From an uncultured Ruminococcus sp. (GTDB lineage Bacteria > Bacillota > Clostridia > Oscillospirales > Ruminococcaceae): a DNA stretch of 64,000 bases. The stretch is from the NCBI RefSeq assembly GCF_947301925.1, contig NZ_CAMYUE010000008.1, forward strand, positions 48,978-112,977. The letters are read 5' to 3'. The first letter of the stretch is position 1; each line of letters starts with the position of its first letter. The translations under genes and the position numbers were made by a program. The notes under the pieces were generated by a model. That model worked only from the letters and a program-made list of their open reading frames with translations. It was not told the DNA's origin and searched no databases. Shown piece by piece: positions 10,138-18,475 of this stretch.

Positions 10138-10668
10138 TTATTTCGCCTTGTATTTCTGTCCCAGCTTTGCACGGAGCAGAGCTCTCAGTTCTTCGGGAGT
10201 GCCCTCGGTTATCTCGCTCTCATCGAAAACGATATATCCCGAGCCCTCCAGAAGTATATCGAAAAAGCCGTTTATTTCCTCTGCGCCTACAATTCGTGCG
10301 TAGTCGTATGAGCTGTTGGTGTCGGAAAAGGCCGTATGTCCTTCGAGAACCACTTTATCATCATTAAAGGCAGCTTTCAGGCGGTAATCGGGATTTTTCT
10401 CCAGGAATTTCGTATAGCCTTTTACAGGATCAGACTGTCTCAGCCTTAACCCTACTACAATGAACAAAGCAAAGGCAATAGTAAGGCACAGTATCATAAA
10501 AGCGCTGACCGAATGACACACAAATACGACAAATACATTCAGAAGCGCTACAAGAACGAAGGAAACGCCTTCAACGAGGAATAGCTTTTTCAGCTTTCTG
10601 TATGATACAGAATTCTTTATGAGTACCGAATAATGCCGGATATCAAAATTATTTATCTCTATCTTCAT
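10138..10668 (-). CDS. YcxB-like membrane protein
   Basis: 176 residues with two adjacent membrane helices at about 33-52 and 56-75 and a C-terminal cytoplasmic domain. The order (two helices, then DDKVVLEG..., SYDYARIVGAEEINGFFDILLEGSGYIVF, a short helix) matches the YcxB-like family, whose function is not known. GGAGGTC supports the start. It stands alone between the tRNA cluster and typA. Confidence 0.6.
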   Translation of the reverse strand: MKIEINNFDIRHYSVLIKNSVSYRKLKKLFLVEGVSFVLVALLNVFVVFVCHSVSAFMILCLTIAFALFIVVGLRLRQSDPVKGYTKFLEKNPDYRLKAAFNDDKVVLEGHTAFSDTNSSYDYARIVGAEEINGFFDILLEGSGYIVFDESEITEGTPEELRALLRAKLGQKYKAK

Positions 10669-10796
10669 AGCCTGACCTCCTACATTCTTTATACATTTCT
10701 GAACAAAAAGGCTGTATTTCCGTGCAAATCCTCTTTTTTTCAGGGCATAAAAAAGCCCTTGCAGGAATATTGCAAGGTTTGCGGCGGGTGAAACGA

Positions 10797-10823
10797 AAAC
10801 AGCCCCGAATTCTTTCGGGGCCT
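10797..10823 (-). terminator. Terminator after the tRNA cluster
   Basis: GCCCCGAA / TTCGGGGC hairpin directly after tRNA-Tyr, followed by TGTTTT on the minus strand. Confidence 0.65.
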
Positions 10824-10825
10824 TC

Positions 10826-10911
10826 TGGTGGGAGAGGATGGATTCGAACCATCGAAGCTGAAAAGCAACAGATTTACAGTCTGCCCCCTTTGGCCACTCG
10901 GGAACTCTCCC
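10826..10911 (-). tRNA. tRNA-Tyr (anticodon GTA)
   Basis: 86 nt including the encoded CCA. The acceptor GGGAGAG pairs with CTCTCCC. It has a long variable arm as expected for bacterial tRNA-Tyr, anticodon loop CTGTAAA with GTA, and T loop GGTTCGAATCC. Confidence 0.95.
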
Positions 10912-10947
10912 ATATTAAAGATCCTATTCTGTCTCAGGACAAAATAA

Positions 10948-11023
10948 TGGAGCTGGTGGACGGACTCGAACCCCCGACCTGCTGATTACAAATCAGCTGC
11001 TCTACCAACTGAGCTACACCAGC
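10948..11023 (-). tRNA. tRNA-Thr (anticodon TGT)
   Basis: 76 nt with encoded CCA. The acceptor GCTGGTG/CACCAGC pairs, the anticodon loop is TTTGTAA with TGT, and the T loop is GGTTCGAGTCC. Confidence 0.95.
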
Positions 11024-11089
11024 GCTAATGCTTAATTATTATATCACATCTGCTTCTGATTGTCAAGTACTTTTTTTGACTTTTTTGTC

Positions 11090-11166
11090 TGGTCGAGGCG
11101 ACAGGACTCGAACCTGCGGCATCTTGCTCCCAAAGCAAGCACTCTACCAAACTGAGCTACGCCTCG
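11090..11166 (-). tRNA. tRNA-Pro (anticodon TGG)
   Basis: 77 nt with encoded CCA. The acceptor CGAGGCG/CGCCTCG begins with C1 as usual for tRNA-Pro; the anticodon loop is TTTGGGA with TGG. It is the first tRNA of the Pro-Thr-Tyr run on this strand. Confidence 0.95.
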
Positions 11167-11308
11167 GATAATAATTCTTCGGCAAGTCCTTGACGGACAG
11201 CTTTTATATTATACCAGAACGCCGCCTGCTTGTCAAGCACTTTTTTATATTTTGTAACATCATACAATATGGCCGGCAGGTTTTAGTATTTTTGTCCGCT
11301 GTTTTTAC

Positions 11309-11334
11309 AAAAAAAGGGAGCTTAAAGCTCCCTT
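11309..11334 (-). terminator. Terminator of the small acidic membrane protein
   Basis: AAGGGAGCTT / AAGCTCCCTT hairpin with a T run on the minus strand, just after the stop at 11346. Confidence 0.8.
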
Positions 11335-11345
11335 AATAAGAATCA

Positions 11346-11621
11346 TTAGTCCTTGATGTCATCGATGATATCTTCAGCGGCATCCTTAACGTCTTCAACA
11401 ACGTCCTCAGCCTTGTCCTTGATATCCTCAGCTGCTTCCTTTACGGAATTATCATTGATCTCGAAATCGATGCTCTCGTCTGTGTCGAAGTTGTCGAAAT
11501 CATCGTAATCGTCGTCATCATAATCTGAACCTGAGTTCTTATCCTTCAGCGCCTGTGCTGCAACATATCCAACGGCAGCTGCTGCGCCAGCAGCTAAAAT
11601 AGCAACTAAAAACTTATTCAT
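11346..11621 (-). CDS. Small acidic single-pass membrane protein
   Basis: 91 residues: an N-terminal hydrophobic, Ala-rich helix (residues 3-22, without a clear cleavage site), then an Asp-rich stretch and an amphipathic region with a repeated VKEAAEDIKDKAEDVVEDVK pattern. The pattern resembles YtxH-type or apolipoprotein-like helical proteins; the function is unknown. The frame is open to 11645, but GAGGA just before the ATG at 11621 fixes the start. The same KAEDVxEDV style recurs in the tail of the YfhO-like protein at 30327-33938. Confidence 0.7.
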   Translation of the reverse strand: MNKFLVAILAAGAAAAVGYVAAQALKDKNSGSDYDDDDYDDFDNFDTDESIDFEINDNSVKEAAEDIKDKAEDVVEDVKDAAEDIIDDIKD

Positions 11622-11729
11622 TTTAATTTCCTCTTTTCTCCGCAAGAATTAGTACTTACCGAACCGCTTGCGATCGGATTACGATAATCTGAAATTATTA
11701 TACCATACTTTTTTTGTAATTTCAACTCT

Positions 11730-12455
11730 TTACATATTATTTGTTAAAAACATCAAAATTGACAGTGCTGTTATTGGTGCAGTTTCACAACGCAGTATCC
11801 TTTGGCCCAGCCACACCCTGTCGGCGCCTGCGGCAACTATGGCGTCGGCCTCCTCCTTGTCGAAGCCTCCCTCGCTGCCTATGAAAAGGCCTGCCGTGGC
11901 AGCTCCGTCAAAGTCGATATCCCCGAAGGAGCGTCCGCCCTTTTCCTCGTACAGCAGCACCGTGCGGTCAAGCTCCTTTGTCATCTCCACGGCTCTGCCA
12001 AGGCTCACCATGGGAGTTATAACGGGTATTATGCCCCTGCCCGACTGCTTTGCGGCCTCCTCGGCTATCCTGCGCAGTCTCGGCAGCTTTTTCTTCTCAA
12101 AGTCCTTCTCGTCGGGGCGGGATACGCACCTTCTGGTCAGCACGGGAACTATCCTTGAAACGCCCAGCTCCACGCTTTTCTGTATGATGTACTCCAGCTT
12201 GTCCAGCTTGGGCACCGCCTGAAAAAGGGTCACCGCCAGCTGAGGCTCGGCAGCGCATCTGTGCTTCTCCACAAGGTCGAGATACACCGAATCCGGGGTG
12301 ATACCCGCTATTTTGCAGCGGTAGTCGATACCGTTGCAGCACACTGTTATCTCCTCCCCCGCTCTCATGCGCAGAGAGCGGCCTATATGGTTGGCGTCGT
12401 CGCCAGTGAGGACTATATTCTCCTCGTCGATCTCGTTCCTGAAAAATCTCGGCAT
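11730..12455 (-). CDS. rsmE: 16S rRNA m3U1498 methyltransferase RsmE
   Basis: A SPOUT-class SAM-dependent enzyme that methylates U1498 of 16S rRNA. It starts MPRFF, the family hallmark, with an N-terminal PUA-like domain (HIGRSLRMRAGEEI). The knotted C-terminal domain carries IGSEGGF and LGQRILRCETA motifs for SAM and dimer contacts. It has 241 residues, as usual. AGAGGTG lies 6 bases before the ATG at 12455; the frame also has an in-frame GTG three codons upstream, rejected because it overlaps that site. Confidence 0.95.
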   Translation of the reverse strand: MPRFFRNEIDEENIVLTGDDANHIGRSLRMRAGEEITVCCNGIDYRCKIAGITPDSVYLDLVEKHRCAAEPQLAVTLFQAVPKLDKLEYIIQKSVELGVSRIVPVLTRRCVSRPDEKDFEKKKLPRLRRIAEEAAKQSGRGIIPVITPMVSLGRAVEMTKELDRTVLLYEEKGGRSFGDIDFDGAATAGLFIGSEGGFDKEEADAIVAAGADRVWLGQRILRCETAPITALSILMFLTNNM

Positions 12456-12530
12456 AAGCTGCACCTCTTTCCGACGTCCTGCGTCAGATAAATATTATCA
12501 CATATACCGCCGCCCTGTCAAGACGGCAAT

Positions 12531-12554
12531 AAAAAACCCTGTCTGACGACAGGG
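12531..12554 (-). terminator. Terminator of the VanY-like gene
   Basis: CCCTGTC TGAC GACAGGG hairpin with six T on the minus strand, right after the stop at 12562. Confidence 0.8.
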
Positions 12555-12561
12555 ACTTTTG

Positions 12562-13671
12562 TCAATCATAATTTGAATCCACCTTGAGGTATTCCTCAAG
12601 ACACTGTCCGCTCTTGTAGAGCTTGGTGGCCAGCTTTGAGCCTACATATCTGATATGCCAGGGCTCGTACTGATAGCCTGTGATATCCTCCTTGCCCTGC
12701 GGATAGCGTATTATGAAGCCGTACTCATGGGCGTGCTCGGCAAGCCATGCAGCTTCGGGAGTTGCTCCGAAGGCGTCGTCAATGGTATTGCAGTCGATGA
12801 CCAGTCCCGTCTGATGCTCCGAAAAGCCGGGCCGCGCTGAATAGGTATCCGCCATATCGGCGCCGTCCTCCTTGACATAGTTGTCATAGATGAGCTCCTG
12901 ATCGTGATACGAGCGGAAGCCCGAGCCTATATAGAGGCTGAGCCCTTCCTTTGCAGCCGCTCCCGACATGGCCTGGAACTGCTGATAGCATATGGGCTCC
13001 AGTCCGGGAGAAAAGGTAGCGGGAAGCCCGTAGGTCTTGTTGACTATGAGCACCCCTTCTATATAAGTAAGCCCCTCTGTATCATAAACAGGGGGCTCAG
13101 GCGCCTCAGCCGTATTTGACTGAGGCGAAGCTGTATCATCTGTTGAATCGCCGCGTACTGTTACCTTGATCATTACTTCCTGTTCGGGGTCGGAAGCGGA
13201 TCTGAGGGTAACGTAGCAGGTGCCGGGCTTAACGCCTGTGATATTGCCGATATTGTCAACGGAAGCGATAGTGGGATCGCCCGAGGACCAGCGCTCGTCG
13301 GCCTCTTCGGTACCGTCGGGATAAGCCTGTACTCTTGGCATATCCGACTCGCCTACCTCAAGGAATACCGAGTACTTGTCAAGCTTGAAATCGCTCTTGT
13401 TTACGGGATCTGTAAGTGTCGCCGTAGTGGTGACAGCCGTAGTTGTTATAGCGGGATCCGTAGTTGTAGCCGCGGTAGTGATCGTAGTCACAGAGTTGTT
13501 TTTCTTGCCGCCGTCCTTTTTGCCGCCGTCGGAACAGGCATGAGCAACAAGGAGCACGAAAAGGAGCACGAGGAACGCGATAACGGCAAGGGCTGTGAGC
13601 TGTCGCCTTCTCAGCGTCTTTCGGGATACTCTTTTGCGGGGACGATGTGAATCATATCTGTTATTGTCCAT
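12562..13671 (-). CDS. VanY-family D-alanyl-D-alanine carboxypeptidase with Ig-like domain
   Basis: 369 residues, membrane-anchored by one helix at about 26-46. A Thr-rich linker leads to a bacterial Ig-like (Big_2) domain at about 95-185 (ASVDNIGNITGVKPGTCYVTL), then the VanY peptidase domain to the end. The zinc and catalytic motifs are present: SGFRSYHDQ, SEHQTGLVID (His and Asp ligands) and EPWHIRYVG (Glu and His). It should trim D-Ala from peptidoglycan stems or precursors outside the membrane. No vancomycin-resistance genes are near, so a housekeeping wall role is more likely. AAGGGA precedes the ATG. Confidence 0.88.
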   Translation of the reverse strand: MDNNRYDSHRPRKRVSRKTLRRRQLTALAVIAFLVLLFVLLVAHACSDGGKKDGGKKNNSVTTITTAATTTDPAITTTAVTTTATLTDPVNKSDFKLDKYSVFLEVGESDMPRVQAYPDGTEEADERWSSGDPTIASVDNIGNITGVKPGTCYVTLRSASDPEQEVMIKVTVRGDSTDDTASPQSNTAEAPEPPVYDTEGLTYIEGVLIVNKTYGLPATFSPGLEPICYQQFQAMSGAAAKEGLSLYIGSGFRSYHDQELIYDNYVKEDGADMADTYSARPGFSEHQTGLVIDCNTIDDAFGATPEAAWLAEHAHEYGFIIRYPQGKEDITGYQYEPWHIRYVGSKLATKLYKSGQCLEEYLKVDSNYD

Positions 13672-13737
13672 ATTAAAATCCCTTTCACTGCATATATTAG
13701 TGCAGGCAGTCAGTACCGCCTTAAAATACCTATTAAT

Positions 13738-13766
13738 ATTATATCACAGCATAAATGAAATGTCAC
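13738..13766 (-). promoter_or_regulatory. Promoter of the VanY-like gene
   Basis: On the minus strand GTGACA (13761-13766), 17-bp spacer, TATAAT (13738-13743) with an extended -10 TGA. It lies 67 bases before the start codon. Confidence 0.65.
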
Positions 13767-13927
13767 GCAAAATTATAACGATTCCGCATTTTTTTAACAA
13801 CTTGACATATAACAGGCAGTATTTTTGGAGCTTTTTAACAAAGAACTGTAGACTTATCCGTATTTCCATAGAAAAAAGCAACGTATTTTTCACCGCGGTA
13901 TGCTGCCGCTTGTTAATATTATATTCC

Positions 13928-13956
13928 TTGACAGCGCCGCAAAGAACGAGTATAAT
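13928..13956 (+). promoter_or_regulatory. Promoter of the sugar-binding lipoprotein gene
   Basis: TTGACA (13928-13933), 17-bp spacer, TATAAT (13951-13956), a near-perfect vegetative promoter. It lies after the first in-frame ATG at 13900 and so excludes that start. Confidence 0.85.
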
Positions 13957-14001
13957 TATATAGACTCGAAAAGCACACGACCCGAAAGGAGTTATTCTGA
14001 A

Positions 14002-15405
14002 ATGTTTGATACAAGGAGACTGCTGGCCGCGTTTACGGCTGCGGCGGCAGTCCTTACGGCAGCTTCTTCGTGCAGCAGCAAGAAGAACAGCAGCAATATA
14101 ATATCAGCCACGGAGGCCCAGACCACCGGCGCTCCCACAGCGGCGTCCTACGACGGCACTCCCGCCGAAGCCGACCCCGGGATGGAGATAACATGGCTGG
14201 CAGACTATGACCTTAACCCCCAGGGCGGCGAGCAGCGCTCCACAGCTCTGGCCATATTCGAGGACATATACGGCGGCAGGATAAACTGGGTGGGAACCTC
14301 CCCCGACGACAAGTATAACACACTGTCCTCAATGATAAACGCAGGCGAGACCGTGGATATGTTCCCCTGTGAGCCCAAGGCATTTCCCAACGGCGTAATG
14401 ACTCAGCAGTTCGATCCCCTTGATCCCTATTTCGGGGACATGGGCATGGACGAGGGCTTATGGTCGGATATGTCATACCTCACGGATATGTTCGCATGCA
14501 ACGGTCAGCACTACATCGTTCCCTATTCCGTATCGGAGCCCGTTGTGCTCACCTACAGCAGAAAGCTCATGCAGTCCGAGGGCATAGACGACCCCAGGAA
14601 GCTCTGGCAGGAGGGCAAGTGGGACTGGAACGCCATGAAGGCCATGATAGAGAAGTTCAGGTCAAACAAGCCCGACGCCGTAAGATACGGCATAAACGGC
14701 TGGTTCGGACAGGCTGCTCTCGCATCAACGGGACATACCGTTGTAAGCTTTGACGGCAGCACGCTGAAGAACAATATCGCCGACGCCGAGATAGCAAAGG
14801 CGGAAGGCCTCATAAACGATATGTGCGCAAAGGGCTGGGTGAGCACCGTATGGCGCGACACCTTCCCCGCCGACTTCAATACGCTGTTCTATGCCTCGGG
14901 AAGCTGGTCCCTCGGCATTTCCAACGCCGCAAATCCCGAAGGCGACCTGATGATAGTCCCCTTCCCCAAGTCTCCCGACGCGGACAACAACTACATCACC
15001 TGCAATATCGACTCCCGTATGCTGGTGAAGAACTCGCAGAAGGGCAAAGCTGTGGCAACATACCTCAAATGCGAGCGCCTTGCGGTCACCGAGGAGACCT
15101 ATAAAAAGGCCGCAAGGGAACAGGCTCTTGTGCAGCAGAAGAACGCCTCGGGCTCCTTCAGGAGCTTCATCACCGAGGAGCAGTACGACGCTTTGCAGGA
15201 GTACACCGACCTTGCAAAGGCAGTTCCCGTATTCGACTTCGGCAACGGCATGACCGAGGCAATGACGGGCTACGGTCATTATACCAGCGACACAAGGGGC
15301 ATAATGTACCGCATAACCGATTCTCAGCAGAGCAGGGACTGGGAAGAACTCAAAAAGGCCTTCTCCCCTGTAATCGACGAGGAGATCGCAAAATACAGCA
15401 AATGA
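14002..15405 (+). CDS. ABC-transporter extracellular solute-binding lipoprotein (family 1, sugar type)
   Basis: 467 residues with signal peptide and lipobox TAASSC near residue 24. An ABC sugar-binding fold follows: ITWLADYDLNPQGGEQRSTALAIFEDIYGG at the front, DMFPCEP, and a family 1 WKEGKW-like LWQEGKWDWNAMKAMIEKF motif near residue 210. It should bind oligosaccharides outside the membrane and pass them to a permease. No permease or ATPase gene is adjacent, so it is an orphan that must use components encoded elsewhere. AAAGGAG lies 10 bases before the ATG. Its position next to the GH9 cellulases fits capture of cellulose breakdown products. Confidence 0.88.
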   Translation: MFDTRRLLAAFTAAAAVLTAASSCSSKKNSSNIISATEAQTTGAPTAASYDGTPAEADPGMEITWLADYDLNPQGGEQRSTALAIFEDIYGGRINWVGTSPDDKYNTLSSMINAGETVDMFPCEPKAFPNGVMTQQFDPLDPYFGDMGMDEGLWSDMSYLTDMFACNGQHYIVPYSVSEPVVLTYSRKLMQSEGIDDPRKLWQEGKWDWNAMKAMIEKFRSNKPDAVRYGINGWFGQAALASTGHTVVSFDGSTLKNNIADAEIAKAEGLINDMCAKGWVSTVWRDTFPADFNTLFYASGSWSLGISNAANPEGDLMIVPFPKSPDADNNYITCNIDSRMLVKNSQKGKAVATYLKCERLAVTEETYKKAAREQALVQQKNASGSFRSFITEEQYDALQEYTDLAKAVPVFDFGNGMTEAMTGYGHYTSDTRGIMYRITDSQQSRDWEELKKAFSPVIDEEIAKYSK

Positions 15406-15406
15406 C

Positions 15407-15433
15407 AAAAGGACGGCTTCGGCCGTCCTTTTT
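15407..15433 (+). terminator. Terminator of the sugar-binding lipoprotein gene
   Basis: AAAAGGACGGC TTCG GCCGTCCTTTTT hairpin with T run, starting 2 bases after the stop. Confidence 0.9.
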
Positions 15434-15546
15434 GTGGTATTCAGGCAATATATCCTGATTATGATAGTAAAATGCACCAAAGGAACGAAGGGCTTTTTGA
15501 TACATTCTCCAAATATGTTGCGTATTGTGCGAAACTACACAAAATG

Positions 15547-15577
15547 TTCACAAAAATGCGCGATAATATGTTATAAT
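15547..15577 (+). promoter_or_regulatory. Probable promoter of the first GH9 cellulase
   Basis: Extended -10 TGTTATAAT (TATAAT at 15572-15577) with a weak TTCACA 19 bases upstream. It lies 70 bases before the start codon. Confidence 0.5.
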
Positions 15578-15647
15578 AGTATCATGGAAGTTATGGCTTC
15601 CCGCACTTCTTTACTTATTTATCATTATTGAGAGGAGAATGGAAAAA

Positions 15648-18209
15648 ATGAAACACAAAAACACTATTGCGAAAAAGCTGGCAGCTGCTGCCGCTTCCGC
15701 TGTCATGGCACTGACATCGGCGGTAACCACAGCAGTCCCCACAGCCGCAAACGCAGCAGACCACGACTACTACAAGGCTCTTGCCATGTCGCTGTATATG
15801 TACGACGCAAACGCCTGCGGCAAGGGCATAACCGACGGTCCCCTCACATGGAGAGGCGACTGCCACACCTACGACGGGGAAGCCTCTGTGGGAAGCCTCA
15901 ACGGCTCGCTGAAGTCAATCGTCGATCCCGACGGCGACGGCAAGGTGGACGTTTCGGGCGGATTCCACGACGCAGGCGACCATATAAAATTCAATCTTAC
16001 CATAGGCTTCGCAATGAGCAGCCTTGCGCTCTCGGAATACTTAAACGAGGGCATTTACGAAAAGGCAGGCTGCAAGGATCACCTTATATATGAGCTGAAA
16101 TGGGGCGCAGACTACCTCATGAAGACCACCTTCCTGGACGGCTCCGGCAAGGTCGGCGCTGTTGCTCACGTTGTGGCCAACGGCGGCACCGACCACGGCA
16201 TATGGAGCCCTCCCGAGGTCCAGACCTACGACAGACCCGTCTACTGGCTCACGGAAGGCGACAATAACTCCACAGTATGCTGCGAGATGGCGGCAGGCCT
16301 TGCAGGCACCGCATACGTCCTCAAGGACATCGACCCCCAGTACTCCGCCCAGTGCATAAAGTACGCAAAGGCTCTGCTGGAATTCGGCCAGAAGCACGTC
16401 GGAAACAATACAGGCGGCATCGGCGGATTCTATGACACCGCTTCACAGTATCAGGACGAGGAGGCAATGGCTCAGGCTTGGCTGTGGATACTGGACGAGG
16501 GCAGCAAGCCCTCATACACCCCCAGAACAGGCGATTACGGCAACAACCAGTACGACGGCTGGGTATACTCTTGGGATAAGGTATGGCAGGGCTATGCAGC
16601 CATAATGTACAAGAAAACAGGAGATCAGACCTTTGCCGACGAGCTGAAGTATGAGCTCCAGAAGCAGGGCGATCTGAAAGAAGGCACCTATAACGGCGAC
16701 GGCTGGGGCGCTTCGCGCTACAACTGCGCAAAGCAGATGGACGCTCTCGCTCTTGCAAACGGCGACAAGGAAGCGGCATACGCTAAGGCCTCAAAGTATC
16801 AGATGGATCATATCCTCGGCGACAACAGCCGCGGCTACAGCTTCCTGCTGGGCTACGGCGACAAGTGGCCCGTACATATACACCACCGTGCAGCCAATCC
16901 CGGCAATGACAGCGCAGGAGCTTCATCGAATCCTTCCGCAAAGTACACTGCCTACGGTCTCCTTGTGGGCGGCGACGACAAGAGCGGAAACTATGAAGAC
17001 AAGACCGACAAGTACCAGTTCACAGAGGGCGCTCTGGACTACAACGGCTGCTTCGCTATCGCCTGTGCAGGCGTAGCAAACCTCTACGGCGGTGACGCAA
17101 CGGCAATGCCCGCACTTGCAAAGCAGGTAAGCGAAATAAACGCAGACTTCAAGTTCGGCTCCGCAGAGCCTGTGACCACAACCACTACCACCACAACTAC
17201 TACCACGACCGCTCCCGTAACCACCACAACTACCACCACCGAAGACAAGCCTCTTGTTACTATAACGATGACAGCTGCATACAATGTGATGGAGGTCCTC
17301 TCCTATCCTGCAAAGACCACCTATACCGTAGGCGAAAGCCTTGACCTTTCGGGAATTTCCGTAAAGGTCCGCTCCAGCACCTACTGGCAGGAGGTAGAAG
17401 GAAGCAGAGCGGGAATGATCTACGGCGAGCCCTTTATTATCGACAATATCACCCTCGATCCCGAGGGTGCGAGAATCGTCGGCGATAACGGCGCGTACTG
17501 GAGAGAAGACAGCATCAAGGATATCCCCGCAGGAAGCTATATGCTCATGTACAGCGGAACATACTTTGACGAGACACGCAATATCAACATATCGATCAGT
17601 CTCAAATATTCCGTAGTATTCAAGGAAGCAGATGAGAACGAGCCCTATTCCTTTGTTTTCACTATAAAGGATATGGATTCGGGTGCCCTCATAAACAATG
17701 CGGAGCTGTCCTTCCGTGCAAACGGTCTCATTTCTCTCCCCGATGATCCCGATTTCCATATATTTGATCCCTACGATCATATGGAAGTTACGCTCAATAC
17801 CTCCGACAGCAATCCCATAACCTACACCTGCGATAAATTCAAGGACAGGAAAACAGTGACCGTGGATCAGATATCCGCAAAGGCTGAAGGCTATACCTTT
17901 GTTGAAGCCACAGAGGATATCAGGGACGGCGGAAAGCCCAATGTCAGGTATTACGATGTGCTAATGGCAAAGACAAACGCCCTCAAGGGCGACACCAACT
18001 GTGACGGACAGATCGAGCTGGCCGACGCGATACTCATAATGCAGTCGCTGGCAAATCCCAATAAATACGGCCTCACAGGCTCAGACGCCAAGCACATCAC
18101 AGAGCAGGGCAAGGCAAACGGCGATATCAACGGAGACGGACTTACCTCCGATGACGCGCTCTCAATCCAGAAATTCCTGCTCCACCTTATATCATCACTT
18201 GATAAATGA
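15648..18209 (+). CDS. Cellulosomal GH9 endoglucanase with dockerin
   Basis: An 853-residue secreted beta-1,4-glucanase. It has a signal peptide to about residue 37 (AANAA) and a GH9 (alpha/alpha)6 catalytic domain at about 40-500 with DAGDH near 110 (nucleophile-water Asp pair). IHHRAANPG is near 415 and FTEGALDYNG near 465, where the Glu is the proton donor. A Thr-rich linker (about 507-535) leads to an Ig-like (YTVGESLDLSGISVKV) and an unassigned beta-rich module (about 540-780), then a dockerin (GDTNCDGQIELADAILIMQ, DINGDGLTSDDA). The ATG at 15648 is 10 bases after GAGGAG; the ATG at 15639 is only one base after it. It should sit on a scaffoldin and cut cellulose. Confidence 0.93.
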   Translation: MKHKNTIAKKLAAAAASAVMALTSAVTTAVPTAANAADHDYYKALAMSLYMYDANACGKGITDGPLTWRGDCHTYDGEASVGSLNGSLKSIVDPDGDGKVDVSGGFHDAGDHIKFNLTIGFAMSSLALSEYLNEGIYEKAGCKDHLIYELKWGADYLMKTTFLDGSGKVGAVAHVVANGGTDHGIWSPPEVQTYDRPVYWLTEGDNNSTVCCEMAAGLAGTAYVLKDIDPQYSAQCIKYAKALLEFGQKHVGNNTGGIGGFYDTASQYQDEEAMAQAWLWILDEGSKPSYTPRTGDYGNNQYDGWVYSWDKVWQGYAAIMYKKTGDQTFADELKYELQKQGDLKEGTYNGDGWGASRYNCAKQMDALALANGDKEAAYAKASKYQMDHILGDNSRGYSFLLGYGDKWPVHIHHRAANPGNDSAGASSNPSAKYTAYGLLVGGDDKSGNYEDKTDKYQFTEGALDYNGCFAIACAGVANLYGGDATAMPALAKQVSEINADFKFGSAEPVTTTTTTTTTTTTAPVTTTTTTTEDKPLVTITMTAAYNVMEVLSYPAKTTYTVGESLDLSGISVKVRSSTYWQEVEGSRAGMIYGEPFIIDNITLDPEGARIVGDNGAYWREDSIKDIPAGSYMLMYSGTYFDETRNINISISLKYSVVFKEADENEPYSFVFTIKDMDSGALINNAELSFRANGLISLPDDPDFHIFDPYDHMEVTLNTSDSNPITYTCDKFKDRKTVTVDQISAKAEGYTFVEATEDIRDGGKPNVRYYDVLMAKTNALKGDTNCDGQIELADAILIMQSLANPNKYGLTGSDAKHITEQGKANGDINGDGLTSDDALSIQKFLLHLISSLDK

Positions 18210-18224
18210 CATAATACCTCTTTT

Positions 18225-18266
18225 CAGGTCCGTGCAGAACAGCTGTTCTGTGCGGACCTGTTTTTT
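18225..18266 (+). terminator. Terminator of the first GH9 gene
   Basis: CAGGTCCG...CGGACCTG long hairpin with inner AGAACAGCTGTTCT, followed by T6. Confidence 0.88.
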
Positions 18267-18475
18267 GTACACCCGAAATGCACAAAATCCGTTGTAATTA
18301 TGCACAATGTATGGTATGCATTTTTGAACACTGTGACGAAAATATGAATAATCCTCGGCTTTTTACCATATTGTAATATCTCTGTTACCGTTTTGTTACC
18401 AAATTTCAGAACAAACCCTGTATAATGATGGTAAGACATATTATAGGCAGATCATATTGAAAGAAGTGTGATAAC

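Noticed and set aside
13900..14001. N-terminal extension of the sugar-binding lipoprotein starting at 13900
   Set aside because: A consensus promoter lies at 13928-13956 inside this stretch, and the signal peptide with ribosome-binding site begins at 14002.
17170..17250. Repeated ACC/ACA/ACT triplets, also at 20300-20340, 20780-20880, 36280-36360 and 51000-51050, looked like microsatellites or a CRISPR-like array
   Set aside because: They encode Thr-rich linkers in frame within dockerin enzymes; there are no spacer units.
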